Part shown: positions 1 to 7,277 of the stretch, in pieces
Numbering within the stretch: position 1 is the first letter of the stretch
How the letters are laid out: the number at the start of each line of letters is the position of its first letter
Source: Methanothermobacter wolfeii
GTDB lineage: Archaea > Methanobacteriota > Methanobacteria > Methanobacteriales > Methanothermobacteraceae
Length of the DNA stretch: 64,000 nt
Assembly: GCF_025397995.1 (NCBI RefSeq)
Contig: NZ_CP104550.1
Span: 1,235,775 to 1,299,774 of the forward strand
Reading direction: 5' to 3'
Position numbers and translations under genes: made by a program
Notes under the pieces: generated by a model
What the model was told of the DNA's origin: nothing
Seen by the model: the letters and a program-made list of their open reading frames with translations, nothing else
Databases searched by the model: none

Positions 1-2
1 CA

Positions 3-77
3 TGCGAAGCCGCAGAGAAGTACAACAGACTCATAAAAAGAGAGAGGGTGGCTGCGGTGATACATGTAACCTGCTGA
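3..77 (+). CDS. C-terminal end of an unidentified protein (truncated by the window edge)
   Basis: The window opens inside an open frame that reads 24 residues to a TGA at 75-77, ending in VAAVIHVTC. Composition is protein-like (charged helix EAAEKYNRLIKRERV followed by a hydrophobic strand) and codon use (AGA/AGG arginine, ATA isoleucine) fits the neighbouring genes. Too little is present to name a family. It converges with the minus-strand metalloprotease gene that ends at 90. Confidence 0.45.
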   Translation, partial: CEAAEKYNRLIKRERVAAVIHVTC

Positions 78-89
78 GATGCAGGTTCC

Positions 90-650
90 TCATTCACCCT
101 CATCACGGTCTATGGCGAACCAGTAAACCGAGAGAAGGTGCTCCATCCTCTCATGGGCAGGGTTAACTGATGAGACTATCCTCCAGTAGTCCCTGTTATG
201 CTTCCTCTCAACTAGGTGTGCCAGTTCATGGAGGACAACGTACTCCACAAGCTCATCAGGGAGGTGGCGGAGGAGGGTGTTGAAGTTGAGGTTCCCCCTG
301 GAGCTGCAGCTACCCCACTTTGTCCTCATGGTCCTCAGGGTTATCCTGCCATACTCAACCCCGAGCCTCCCTGCCAGTTCAGCTGCAAGGCCCTCTATGA
401 GTTCCCTGAGCTCATCCACTGACCTGTCCTCGAGGCTGATACCCTCAGCCTCCCTCCTGGCGTCCCTTATGTAGGAGAGCTTCCTGTGGATCCATGCCTC
501 GTGTCTCCTCAGGATGCCCTCGGGGTCATCACAGGAATGTGGGAGTATGAGTTTTATCCCGCCGTCCCTCAGTTCTATCTTTGGATGCTTGACAGGCCTC
601 CTTATGACCTCATAGGCCGTTTCAATGTCACCTATTCTTATATTCCTCAT
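90..650 (-). CDS. YgjP-like zinc metallopeptidase domain protein (DUF45 family)
   Basis: This 186-residue protein has the hallmarks of the YgjP/SprT-like metal-dependent hydrolase family. Residues 111-124 carry the KWGSCSSRGNLNFN block that precedes the active site, and HELAH at 141-145 with a third histidine at 151 (KHNRDYW) forms the zinc site. No signal peptide or membrane helix is visible, so it should be cytosolic. The natural substrate of this family is not settled. It is transcribed divergently from ppcA, with about 180 bp between the start codons. The ATG at 650 begins a typical MRNIRIGDIE N-terminus. Confidence 0.85.
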   Translation of the reverse strand: MRNIRIGDIETAYEVIRRPVKHPKIELRDGGIKLILPHSCDDPEGILRRHEAWIHRKLSYIRDARREAEGISLEDRSVDELRELIEGLAAELAGRLGVEYGRITLRTMRTKWGSCSSRGNLNFNTLLRHLPDELVEYVVLHELAHLVERKHNRDYWRIVSSVNPAHERMEHLLSVYWFAIDRDEGE

Positions 651-743
651 TTTCAGACCTTATTAGTTGTACTTTAAATTTTCTGAATTCTATTTTTCGG
701 GTTTCTGAGCTGTTTACTTGAACATCCCCGTAAATACCCTATA

Positions 744-774
744 TGTACACTTCAGTACACAAGACATATATAAC
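744..774 (+). promoter_or_regulatory. ppcA promoter: TATA box with an adjoining inverted repeat
   Basis: A perfect inverted repeat TGTAC-N6-GTACA occupies 744-759 and sits directly upstream of a TATA-like element CATATATAA at about 765-773. This puts a possible operator or activator site over the TFB-recognition region. Transcription would start near 797, leaving a leader of about 35 nt with a GGAG at about 818 before the ATG at 831. The regulator is not known. Confidence 0.5.
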
Positions 775-830
775 TGTTCAGCAGATATTTTAGGGGAGTA
801 AGTAAATTTAAGAGAACTGGAGTGTAACCT

Positions 831-2282
831 ATGAATGTTCCAAGATGCATGAGCACACAGCACCCTGACAACGTGAACCCCCCATTCTTTGCATCAGGCC
901 CTGAACTTGGAGGGGAGGATGAGATAAAGGAGGCCTACTATGTATTCTCACACCTTGGCTGTGATGAGCAGATGTGGGACTGTGAGGGTAAGGAGGTGGA
1001 CAGTTACGTTGTCAAGAAGCTCCTCACAGAATACGAGTCATTCTTCAGGGAGAACATCCTCGGCGAGGACTGCAGACTGACACTCAGGGTCCCCAACCCT
1101 ACGGTGGAAAGGGCCGAGGCAAAGATCCTCCTTGAAACCCTTGAGAGCATACCCCGATCCTATGATACGGCAGCCCTATTCTATGAAAGGGATGTGCCGC
1201 CGGTATTTGAGGTTATACTCCCCATGACGGCCTCAAGCAGGTGCCTTAACCGTGTCTACCACTACTACAGGGACTTCGTGGCCGGGAAGGAGAACCTGAA
1301 GCTCAAGGATGATGTGACGGTGGGTGAATGGATAGGGGAGTTCCGTCCAGAGGAGATAAACGTCATCCCCCTCTTTGAGGACATGGACGGTATGCTGGCA
1401 GCTGGGAGGATAACCGCCGAGTACCTTGAGGGCAAGGACCCTGAACATCAGAGGGTGTTCCTTGCAAGGTCCGACCCTGCAATGAACTACGGGATGATCC
1501 CGGCCACACTCCTCAACAAGGTCGCCCTCCAGTCCCTGGGGGAGGTTGAGGAGGAGACAAGTGTCATGATCTGCCCCATCATAGGTATGGGTTCAGCGCC
1601 CTTCAGGGGCAACCTGAAACCATCAAACACCCGCGCCGTTGAGGACTACCCTGGTGCCTTCACCTTCACTGTACAGTCCTCCTTCAAGTTCGACCATCCC
1701 CCTGCCGAGGTCAGCGATGCCGTGAGGCTGCTCAGGGAACATAAGCCTGGTAAACCCCAGGATGTGGACCGGGAGAGGATAATCGATATTGTGAACCGTT
1801 ACTCCAGTGAGTACAGGAGGCATGTCATGAGGCTCGCTGATATGATAAACAGGGTTTCAAGGCACGTCCCCGGGAGGAGGAAGAGGAAGCTCCACATTGG
1901 ACTCTTCGGTTACTCGAGGAGTATGGGAGGGGTTTCCCTCCCCAGGGCCATAACCTTCACCGCGGCCCTCTACTCCATCGGGGTGCCCCCTGAGATACTT
2001 GGTTTCAGCTCCCTCACGGACCCTGACCTTGACTACATAATGGAGATCTATCCTGGATTTGAGAGGGACTTCCATGATGCCCTCAGGTACATGAACCCCC
2101 ATTCACCCCACCTGCCCCCTGAACTCAGGAGCTCAATTGAGGAGCACTTCCCTGACATCAGCCATGACCCTGAACATGTAAGGGTGACCGACGAGATCAA
2201 CCACTCCCTTGCACTCAACAGGACCGGTAACCTGCAGGGCAGGATACTGGAGGCTGCAAGTATAAGGAAGTTCCTGGGGTAA
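831..2282 (+). CDS. ppcA: Phosphoenolpyruvate carboxylase, archaeal type
   Basis: This enzyme adds bicarbonate to phosphoenolpyruvate to give oxaloacetate, the entry step into the partial reductive citric acid pathway used by this group of methanogens for aspartate and glutamate synthesis. At 483 residues it is the short archaeal PEPC form rather than the ~900-residue bacterial/plant form. Diagnostic stretches are the N-terminal MSTQHPDN, the central GMGSAPFRGNL and FTVQSSFK blocks, and GRRKRKLHIGLFGYSRSMGG near residues 345-365. The ATG at 831 gives the expected N-terminus. It is monocistronic in appearance: the next gene has its own TATA box. Confidence 0.95.
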   Translation: MNVPRCMSTQHPDNVNPPFFASGPELGGEDEIKEAYYVFSHLGCDEQMWDCEGKEVDSYVVKKLLTEYESFFRENILGEDCRLTLRVPNPTVERAEAKILLETLESIPRSYDTAALFYERDVPPVFEVILPMTASSRCLNRVYHYYRDFVAGKENLKLKDDVTVGEWIGEFRPEEINVIPLFEDMDGMLAAGRITAEYLEGKDPEHQRVFLARSDPAMNYGMIPATLLNKVALQSLGEVEEETSVMICPIIGMGSAPFRGNLKPSNTRAVEDYPGAFTFTVQSSFKFDHPPAEVSDAVRLLREHKPGKPQDVDRERIIDIVNRYSSEYRRHVMRLADMINRVSRHVPGRRKRKLHIGLFGYSRSMGGVSLPRAITFTAALYSIGVPPEILGFSSLTDPDLDYIMEIYPGFERDFHDALRYMNPHSPHLPPELRSSIEEHFPDISHDPEHVRVTDEINHSLALNRTGNLQGRILEAASIRKFLG

Positions 2283-2366
2283 ATCACCGGCATCGGAGGA
2301 TGCCCCCTGATCATGGCTGATGGTGGTGGGGACCGCAGGCTTTCTGGTTCCCATCAGATTTATTAA

Positions 2367-2406
2367 TTTTATATGGGTCGGATAATATAATTAAATTGTA
2401 GGGGGT
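2367..2406 (+). promoter_or_regulatory. Promoter and ribosome-binding site of the heliorhodopsin gene
   Basis: TTTTATATG at about 2367-2375 is a good archaeal TATA box about 45 bp before the ATG at 2414; transcription would start near 2398. A G-rich AGGGGG at 2400-2405 can act as the ribosome-binding site. The gene therefore seems to have its own promoter rather than depending on ppcA readthrough. Confidence 0.5.
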
Positions 2407-2413
2407 TTTATTT

Positions 2414-3238
2414 ATGGACAACAGGGAAAGACTTGAAAGGATAAGGAGCTCCCCCATAACCTTTGAGGGGCTCCGTAAACTGAACATTGCAGCCGGATCC
2501 CTGCACCTTGTACAGGGACTCCTGATGGTTTTCCTGGGTTATCTGCTGACCTGGGACAGGGACATATACACCTTCTATCTGAAGTTCAGGGTGCTCTCAC
2601 TGAACCCGCCGTCATTCCAGGTTCTGCCGAACCCTGAGGTGGTATTCACGGTGAGCTACCTTGGAGTTATACTGGCATCCTTCCTCCTGATATCTGCAGC
2701 CGCTCACTTCATAATAGCATTCTTGAGGAATGAGAGCTACATCGAGAACCTCAAAAGGGGTATGAACCCCTACCGGTGGTACGAGTATGCCCTCTCAAGT
2801 TCAATAATGATCGTTATACTGGCTACCTTCGTTGGTGTCTGGGACCTCTGGTCCCTTGTGATGATCTTTGTACTCAACGCCTCAATGATAATGTTCGGCT
2901 ACCTCATGGAGAAGATCAACCAGTACACCGAGAACATCGACTGGTCCCCGTACATCCTTGGCTGCATCTCAGGTTTCACGCCATGGATAGTGATTGCAGC
3001 CTACTTCATAGCGGCCCTGAGTTCAGCAGAGACACAGCCGCCAAGCTTCGTCTACCTTGCACTCCTGATCTACTTCGTGATGTTCAACACCTTCTCCATC
3101 AACATGCTGCTCCAGTACAGGGGTGTTGGGAGGTGGAAGGATTACCTCTACGGTGAGAGGGTCTACATCATACTGAGCCTTGCTGCAAAGACCATACTGG
3201 CCTGGCTGGTGTTCATAGGGGTGTTCTCACCCTTCTAA
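2414..3238 (+). CDS. Heliorhodopsin-family seven-helix protein
   Basis: The 274-residue protein has seven hydrophobic segments and the conserved pattern of heliorhodopsins. The retinal Schiff-base lysine is K259 in SLAAKTILAW of helix 7, and the counter-ion glutamate is E124 in RWYEYALSSS of helix 3. The conserved inner-pocket residues H31 and Q34 (GSLHLVQG, helix 1) and H98 (AAAHF, helix 2) are present, as is the SPYILGCISGFTPW block of helix 5. Heliorhodopsins bind retinal but are inverted in the membrane relative to type 1 rhodopsins and mostly do not pump ions; roles proposed include light sensing and partner regulation. No retinal-synthesis gene lies in the window. It sits between ppcA and two tRNA-Gln genes with its own promoter, so neighbours give no functional hint. 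Confidence 0.88.
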   Translation: MDNRERLERIRSSPITFEGLRKLNIAAGSLHLVQGLLMVFLGYLLTWDRDIYTFYLKFRVLSLNPPSFQVLPNPEVVFTVSYLGVILASFLLISAAAHFIIAFLRNESYIENLKRGMNPYRWYEYALSSSIMIVILATFVGVWDLWSLVMIFVLNASMIMFGYLMEKINQYTENIDWSPYILGCISGFTPWIVIAAYFIAALSSAETQPPSFVYLALLIYFVMFNTFSINMLLQYRGVGRWKDYLYGERVYIILSLAAKTILAWLVFIGVFSPF

Positions 3239-3256
3239 TTCTATTTTTCAAAAAAC
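3239..3256 (+). terminator. T-rich terminator after the heliorhodopsin gene
   Basis: Immediately after the TAA the sequence runs TTCTATTTTTC, the kind of oligo-T tract that terminates archaeal RNA polymerase. The tRNA genes that follow have their own TATA element. Confidence 0.35.
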
Positions 3257-3301
3257 TGGAACCCCGTTCACATAACTCACTCCATGAACCTGAACCGCAA
3301 A

Positions 3302-3312
3302 GTATTTATACT
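3302..3312 (+). promoter_or_regulatory. TATA box of the first tRNA-Gln gene
   Basis: GTATTTATACTG contains a TATA-type element about 45-50 bp before the mature tRNA 5' end, a usual spacing for an archaeal tRNA with a short 5' leader. Confidence 0.4.
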
Positions 3313-3356
3313 GCTTCCACGTAACTATTCCTTGCTGATATCTTGTTTTACAGTGA

Positions 3357-3428
3357 AGTCCCGTGGGGTAATGGCAATCCTGATGGACTCTGGATCCATC
3401 GATAGCGGTTCGACTCCGCTCGGGACTA
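3357..3428 (+). tRNA. tRNA-Gln (anticodon CTG)
   Basis: A 72-nt cloverleaf: acceptor stem AGTCCCG pairs with CGGGACT, anticodon stem ATGGA/TCCAT encloses loop CTCTGGA with anticodon CTG, and the T-arm is GCGGTTCGACTCCGC. The discriminator base is A and CCA is not encoded. It reads CAG codons. In archaea this tRNA is normally charged with Glu and amidated to Gln by GatDE, neither of which is in the window. Confidence 0.93.
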
Positions 3429-3453
3429 TCTCCCCATAACACCCCATCGAAAC

Positions 3454-3462
3454 CTATTTATG
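3454..3462 (+). promoter_or_regulatory. TATA box of the second tRNA-Gln gene
   Basis: CTATTTATG lies about 35 bp before the second tRNA, so this copy can be transcribed on its own. Confidence 0.35.
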
Positions 3463-3492
3463 TCCAGCTCCACCACCTATTAACCATCAGCT

Positions 3493-3566
<74 letters not shown>

Positions 3567-3592
3567 CATCAACCTTTCTCAGGGTTTTAGAG

Positions 3593-4684
3593 ATGTTCAG
3601 CCTCCTTTTAATCGGTGTTAACACACGGCCTGTTGCTGAGTCAGCCTTCCGCCTCGGCTACCAGGTCATCTCTGCAAGCTATTACTGCACCGCTGACTTC
3701 AGATCCTACACCAGGAGGCGGTGTATGCTGAAGCAGGAGCCCGGCAGGAGCTGCGGGAGGTTCCATGAGGAATTTAGCACGGAACGGCTCCTTGAGATTT
3801 CATCGGACCTCATAGATGAGGCCGATGGTATAATACCCCTCACGGGAGCGCCGGAACTCCCCTGGAAGAAGGTGATGGGCAACACCAGGACGGATCATGT
3901 GGAGGACAAGTACCGGTTCTACAGGAAGATAAGGGGCTCCTACCTCACCCCCGAGACGCACCTCCTGAGGGACCCTGGGGAGGCTGCTGAGATGGTCTCA
4001 CCTGATAAGAGATACATCATTAAACCCGTCAGGGGGGCTGGGGGCTTTGGAGTCACGGACCTCCAGGAGTGTGGGGGCGAATTCCTCCTTCAGGAGTACA
4101 TTGAGGGCGTGCCTGTAAGCGCATCCGTACTCTCAACAGGCCAGGAGGCGGTGACCGTCCTTACAAGCAAGCAGATCATCGACAGGGGGGTGCCGGGCTT
4201 TGAGGGTCAGTTCATATATGCCGGTAACATGACCCCCGGGCCTCTAGGTGAGATTGAATCCCTTGCCGAGGACCTTATCCTTGACTTCTCACTGCGCGGC
4301 TCAAATGGCGTGGACTTCATCCTGAGGGATGGTGAACTCTACGTTATAGAGGTGAACCCGAGGATACAGGGGACCTTTGAGTGTGCCGAGGCATCCCTTG
4401 GAATCAACATGCTCGAGGCCCATATAAGGGCCTTCCATGGTGAACTCATTGAAAAACCCGTCCCCAGGATGTGTGCCGTTAAGAGGATACTCTATGCCCC
4501 TGGAAGGTGCATTTTCCCGGGTATCAATCTGCAGGGTGTCCATGACCTTCCGGTTCCAGGTGCGGTTATAGAGGCCGGCGAGCCCCTCGTAACCGTAATG
4601 TCAGAGCATAAAACCCCTGAGGGGGCCTTTAGACTTGCATCCAGAAGATGCTCCAAGGTCCTGGGATCCCTTAAAATAATATGA
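3593..4684 (+). CDS. ATP-grasp carboxylate-amine ligase-like protein, substrate unknown
   Basis: The 363-residue protein has an ATP-grasp fold: IIKPVRGAGGFGV at 142-154 is the glycine-rich ATP loop with K144, and D241 plus EVNPR at 253-257 supply the Mg2+ ligands. Residues 1-120 form a pre-ATP-grasp domain beginning LLIGVNTRPVAESAF, with a cysteine-rich patch (C32, C44, C54). ATP-grasp enzymes join a carboxylate to an amine or thiol through an acyl-phosphate. The N-terminal motif recalls an uncharacterised archaeal carboligase family; the methanofuran enzyme MfnD is also ATP-grasp, but nothing here ties the gene to it. No operon partner on the same strand. Confidence 0.75.
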   Translation: MFSLLLIGVNTRPVAESAFRLGYQVISASYYCTADFRSYTRRRCMLKQEPGRSCGRFHEEFSTERLLEISSDLIDEADGIIPLTGAPELPWKKVMGNTRTDHVEDKYRFYRKIRGSYLTPETHLLRDPGEAAEMVSPDKRYIIKPVRGAGGFGVTDLQECGGEFLLQEYIEGVPVSASVLSTGQEAVTVLTSKQIIDRGVPGFEGQFIYAGNMTPGPLGEIESLAEDLILDFSLRGSNGVDFILRDGELYVIEVNPRIQGTFECAEASLGINMLEAHIRAFHGELIEKPVPRMCAVKRILYAPGRCIFPGINLQGVHDLPVPGAVIEAGEPLVTVMSEHKTPEGAFRLASRRCSKVLGSLKII

Positions 4685-4805
4685 AAACCCTGAGGATGAT
4701 CCATGACCTCGAATTTCTGTGGAGAGGATTGATATGAAACATCAACTGATAGTAAAATGGTTAAGGGGGGCACCATAATTCAGGGGTCCTCCTTAAGCCC
4801 TGATG

Positions 4806-4955
4806 CTATATTATGCCAAGGAGGAGGAGTATCAGTATTATGGTGCCTATGGTTATGAGTATCGTGCTCAGTATCATTCCCCCGCTCATTAAAAGGAACA
4901 GTTTCGCCCTTCTATCCGGGTCCTTAAGGTACTCCTTCAGCGGATCCTTGCTCAT
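4806..4955 (-). CDS. Small single-pass membrane protein (49 residues)
   Basis: A short frame starting at the ATG at 4955 encodes MSKDPLKEYLKDPDRR followed by about 30 uninterrupted hydrophobic residues rich in Ile/Leu/Gly, ending at TAG 4806. The start has a strong ribosome-binding site (GGAGG, 8 nt upstream). The gene lies 13 bp after the UPF0216 gene on the same strand, so the two are very likely co-transcribed and this protein may be its membrane partner. The charged N-terminus would stay in the cytoplasm (inside-positive). Function unknown. Confidence 0.7.
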   Translation of the reverse strand: MSKDPLKEYLKDPDRRAKLFLLMSGGMILSTILITIGTIILILLLLGII

Positions 4956-4968
4956 CTCTTTAACCTCC

Positions 4969-5376
4969 CTAAAGCTCCCTTACAAGGAATATGTACTGGG
5001 TGACCGTGGGGAACCTCGCCCTTAAAACCCTTATCTCCGGTCTGTAAATGTAGATCTCATCACCCTCATCATCCCTTCCAAGGACCTCCGAGACAACCCT
5101 CACCTCGGTGGCCCCTGCAATCCTAGCCCCTGATGTTTCAGAGTCAATTTCAATGTAAATCGGGAGCCTGAGGCGCTTTATCTCATCATCGGTCAGCATA
5201 CCTGCAAGCTCCTCGAGTTCCGCAATTTTAAACCTGTGCCTGGTTCCATCGGCGCCTGTGACGTGTGGCCTGTCCTCATTGAGGAGTTCGCTGAGGGTCT
5301 TCCTCCTTGATGGAAGGTGTCTGTTGAGGTTGAATATCTCCTTCTTCAGGAGCCTGTCTGACCTGTCGCCTCTCAT
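4969..5376 (-). CDS. UPF0216 family protein (DUF61)
   Basis: A 135-residue archaeal conserved protein of unknown function. Recognisable features are the N-terminal helix LLKKEIFNLNRHLPSRRKTLSELL, the IEIDSE strand around residue 95 and the repeated beta strands EVRVVSEVLG and YIYRPEIRVLR. No membrane segment or catalytic motif can be named. It starts 44 bp from a divergent gene at 5421 in an AT-rich region with TATA-like sequence, and it is followed at once by a small membrane protein gene. Confidence 0.85.
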   Translation of the reverse strand: MRGDRSDRLLKKEIFNLNRHLPSRRKTLSELLNEDRPHVTGADGTRHRFKIAELEELAGMLTDDEIKRLRLPIYIEIDSETSGARIAGATEVRVVSEVLGRDDEGDEIYIYRPEIRVLRARFPTVTQYIFLVREL

Positions 5377-5394
5377 CGTATAGGCTATGTTTTA

Positions 5395-5412
5395 TATTCT
5401 ATAAAATTATAT
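5395..5412. promoter_or_regulatory. Compact divergent promoter region
   Basis: TATTCTATAAAATTATATC between the divergent starts at 5376 and 5421 offers TATA-like elements for both directions within 44 bp. Leaders must be very short or absent on at least one side. Confidence 0.35.
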
Positions 5413-5420
5413 CTAAGATC

Positions 5421-5768
5421 ATGGAGGGGAGGATATTGGATATTGATATTGAACAGTGCCGTGAGAATGATAAGATAAAGGAGATAATCAGTAAGAGCGG
5501 GCTTCCGGTTAAGTACATAAAACTGCTTCTCAGGCTATCGGACGGTATATACATCAATGCAGTTAACTACAATGTAAGGATCACCGATGATGGTGTTTCC
5601 ATAATCCTCATATCATCCAAGCCAGAGAACATCACAGGAAGATTCACCACAGGGGCCCTTACAAACATATTCTACCGTGTGCGTGAACTTGAAAAGGAGC
5701 ATGAGGAGATCGAGACTGAGTGTCATGTCAGGGATAACCTCCTGGAGATAAGGATAAAATTCCGGTAG
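5421..5768 (+). CDS. Conserved hypothetical protein (115 residues)
   Basis: The family was not recognised. The protein is acidic and alternates strands and helices (VRITDDGVSIILISS in the middle; a C-terminal helix VRELEKEHEEIETE then a strand LLEIRIKFR). No signal, membrane helix or metal motif is visible. It is followed after 11 bp by a coiled-coil protein gene with an AGGGGGTGGATG start region, so the pair form an operon; a structural or nucleic-acid-associated role is possible but unsupported. Confidence 0.7.
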   Translation: MEGRILDIDIEQCRENDKIKEIISKSGLPVKYIKLLLRLSDGIYINAVNYNVRITDDGVSIILISSKPENITGRFTTGALTNIFYRVRELEKEHEEIETECHVRDNLLEIRIKFR

Positions 5769-5779
5769 TAAGGGGGTGG

Positions 5780-6181
5780 ATGATGGATCCCGGCGAATAC
5801 AGGAAGATACTTCATGAGATCTCAGAATTCGGTGATATTGACACATCCACGGTATCCTCAACAAGGAGAAGCATAGTGAAACTCAATGAGAAACGTGAGG
5901 AGCTCCTCAGGATAAAGAAGAGTATAAAGAGGGATATCAGGGGCGTTGAACGCCAGTACCTTGAGAGTATGGCCGAGGTGAGGGATGAGGTGAATTCCAT
6001 GAGAGACTCATCCAAACTGAGGAGGCTTCTCTCAGGAAGCCCTGCCGCCGCACAGGCCAGGGCCATCCGTCAGATAAGGAATAACCGTGACGCCCTGATA
6101 GAATCATACAGGGAGCTCCTTGAATACACTGAGGACCTCATGGTAGAGCTCTATGAATCAATCAGGTCCTTCCTTGGCTAG
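5780..6181 (+). CDS. Coiled-coil conserved hypothetical protein (133 residues)
   Basis: Nearly all of this 133-residue protein is predicted helical: residues 25-70 and 85-130 have heptad-like spacing of Leu/Ile/Val with many Glu, Arg and Lys, consistent with a helical hairpin. A Ser/Gly/Pro/Ala linker (LLSGSPAAAQARA) joins the halves. GGGGGTGG before ATGATG gives a strong ribosome-binding site. It is the second gene of a two-gene unit with the 115-residue protein upstream. Function unknown. Confidence 0.7.
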   Translation: MMDPGEYRKILHEISEFGDIDTSTVSSTRRSIVKLNEKREELLRIKKSIKRDIRGVERQYLESMAEVRDEVNSMRDSSKLRRLLSGSPAAAQARAIRQIRNNRDALIESYRELLEYTEDLMVELYESIRSFLG

Positions 6182-6220
6182 GACATTTTCTTAAAGCAGA
6201 AAAATTAATTTTAAAAAAAA
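6182..6220. terminator. Bidirectional terminator between convergent genes
   Basis: The 39 bp between the plus-strand gene ending at 6181 and the minus-strand DUF22 gene ending at 6221 holds T-rich tracts on both strands (AAAATTAATTTTAAAAAAAATTAA), suited to stopping transcription from both sides. Confidence 0.45.
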
Positions 6221-6607
6221 TTAATGGGTTAACTCCACAGGGAGAATTATCAGGACCCCCAGGAGGTCGTTCCTTTTTATTTCACCATCCCTCACCGCAA
6301 CGAAGGTGGCGTGGTCGGTCTTCCGGTCCATGCTTATTGGGAGTGGTGTCTCCTCACCTGCTGCTATGGGGTGACCGTAGGGGTTCGTGGCGTAGGCACA
6401 CATGAAGACTATGTGGTTTGCTGGTATGCTGACCTCCCTGATCTTCACTGTTACGGCCTCGCCTGCCCTCACATCAACGTCCTCATCTGCGATGATGGCC
6501 CTGAGGTTACCGTAAACCTCACCCATCCTGAAGTCAACAAGTTCCCTCTTGTACTTCTCCTCTGCCTCACGGACCTGGCCTAACCTTGTAAGTATTCGAA
6601 CCATCAC
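6221..6607 (-). CDS. DUF22 family protein, last gene of the ATP synthase operon
   Basis: A 128-residue archaeal protein of the DUF22 family, recognisable from [48 protein letters not shown] and LLGVLIILP. It looks like an all-beta domain without membrane helices. Its start overlaps the atpD stop by 4 nt, so it is translated with the ATP synthase genes. No biochemical function is known for DUF22; the coupling suggests, but does not show, a role with the A1 sector. Confidence 0.85.
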   Translation of the reverse strand: MMVRILTRLGQVREAEEKYKRELVDFRMGEVYGNLRAIIADEDVDVRAGEAVTVKIREVSIPANHIVFMCAYATNPYGHPIAAGEETPLPISMDRKTDHATFVAVRDGEIKRNDLLGVLIILPVELTH

Positions 6608-7245
6608 TCCATCTCCATGGATTTTTTAATCATCTTCAGCCTGACGAAGTTCTCCCTCTCCATCTCCTCGAGTCTCATCTCAATGTACTTGACCGTGTTC
6701 TTGAGCCTCGGGATTATGATGTGCTCGAGGGCGTTAACCCTTCGCTTGGTTGACTCTATCTCCCCTGCAAGGAGCCTTATGGTCTTCTCAATTTCACCCA
6801 GTTCTATTATAAGGGCCAGTGACTCCTCGAATTTCCTGGCTGCCTCGTCAAGTTTTACTGAAGTGTCAACAAGGCCGTATCCGCGTTCAACCACGGTCCT
6901 CCTGGTTGCCCTGGCATCAACCACAGGGACCACGACACCCATTATGCTCCTTGAGTCTATGTCAACCTCCACGGATCCCTTGACCGCCATGGCAGCCCTC
7001 TCAACCGCCACGTCACCCATCATCACCTGGGCCTCTGTGAGGTCCTTGAAGGCCTCCCTGAGCTGTTCCTCGACCCTTTCACGGGAACCCTTAACCCTCT
7101 CAAGGATGTTGAAGAACTCCATGATAAGGGCGTTCCTCTTCTCCTTGAGGAGACTGTAACCCTTGACAGCGAGTTTCTCCCGCTGTTTGAGTTTCAGGAG
7201 CTCCATCCTTGTGGGGTTGATCCCCTCGATCATTTCCTGTGCCAT
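6604..7245 (-). CDS. atpD: A-type ATP synthase subunit D (central stalk)
   Basis: At 213 residues with long N- and C-terminal helices ([36 protein letters not shown]), this is subunit D, the coiled-coil rotor shaft that turns inside the A3B3 head. The N-terminal [11 protein letters not shown] signature is family-typical. It lies 32 bp after atpB and overlaps the DUF22 gene by 4 nt. The order on the transcript is atpH-I-K-E-C-F-A-B-D-DUF22. Confidence 0.95.
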   Translation of the reverse strand: MAQEMIEGINPTRMELLKLKQREKLAVKGYSLLKEKRNALIMEFFNILERVKGSRERVEEQLREAFKDLTEAQVMMGDVAVERAAMAVKGSVEVDIDSRSIMGVVVPVVDARATRRTVVERGYGLVDTSVKLDEAARKFEESLALIIELGEIEKTIRLLAGEIESTKRRVNALEHIIIPRLKNTVKYIEMRLEEMERENFVRLKMIKKSMEME

Positions 7246-7277
7246 CAGATACCTCTCCTATAAAAAATTTATGGGGC

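Noticed and set aside
3593..4684. Assignment of the ATP-grasp protein as the methanofuran enzyme MfnD
   Set aside because: Only the general ATP-grasp features are shared; no methanofuran gene is adjacent and the N-terminal part resembles a different uncharacterised carboligase group.
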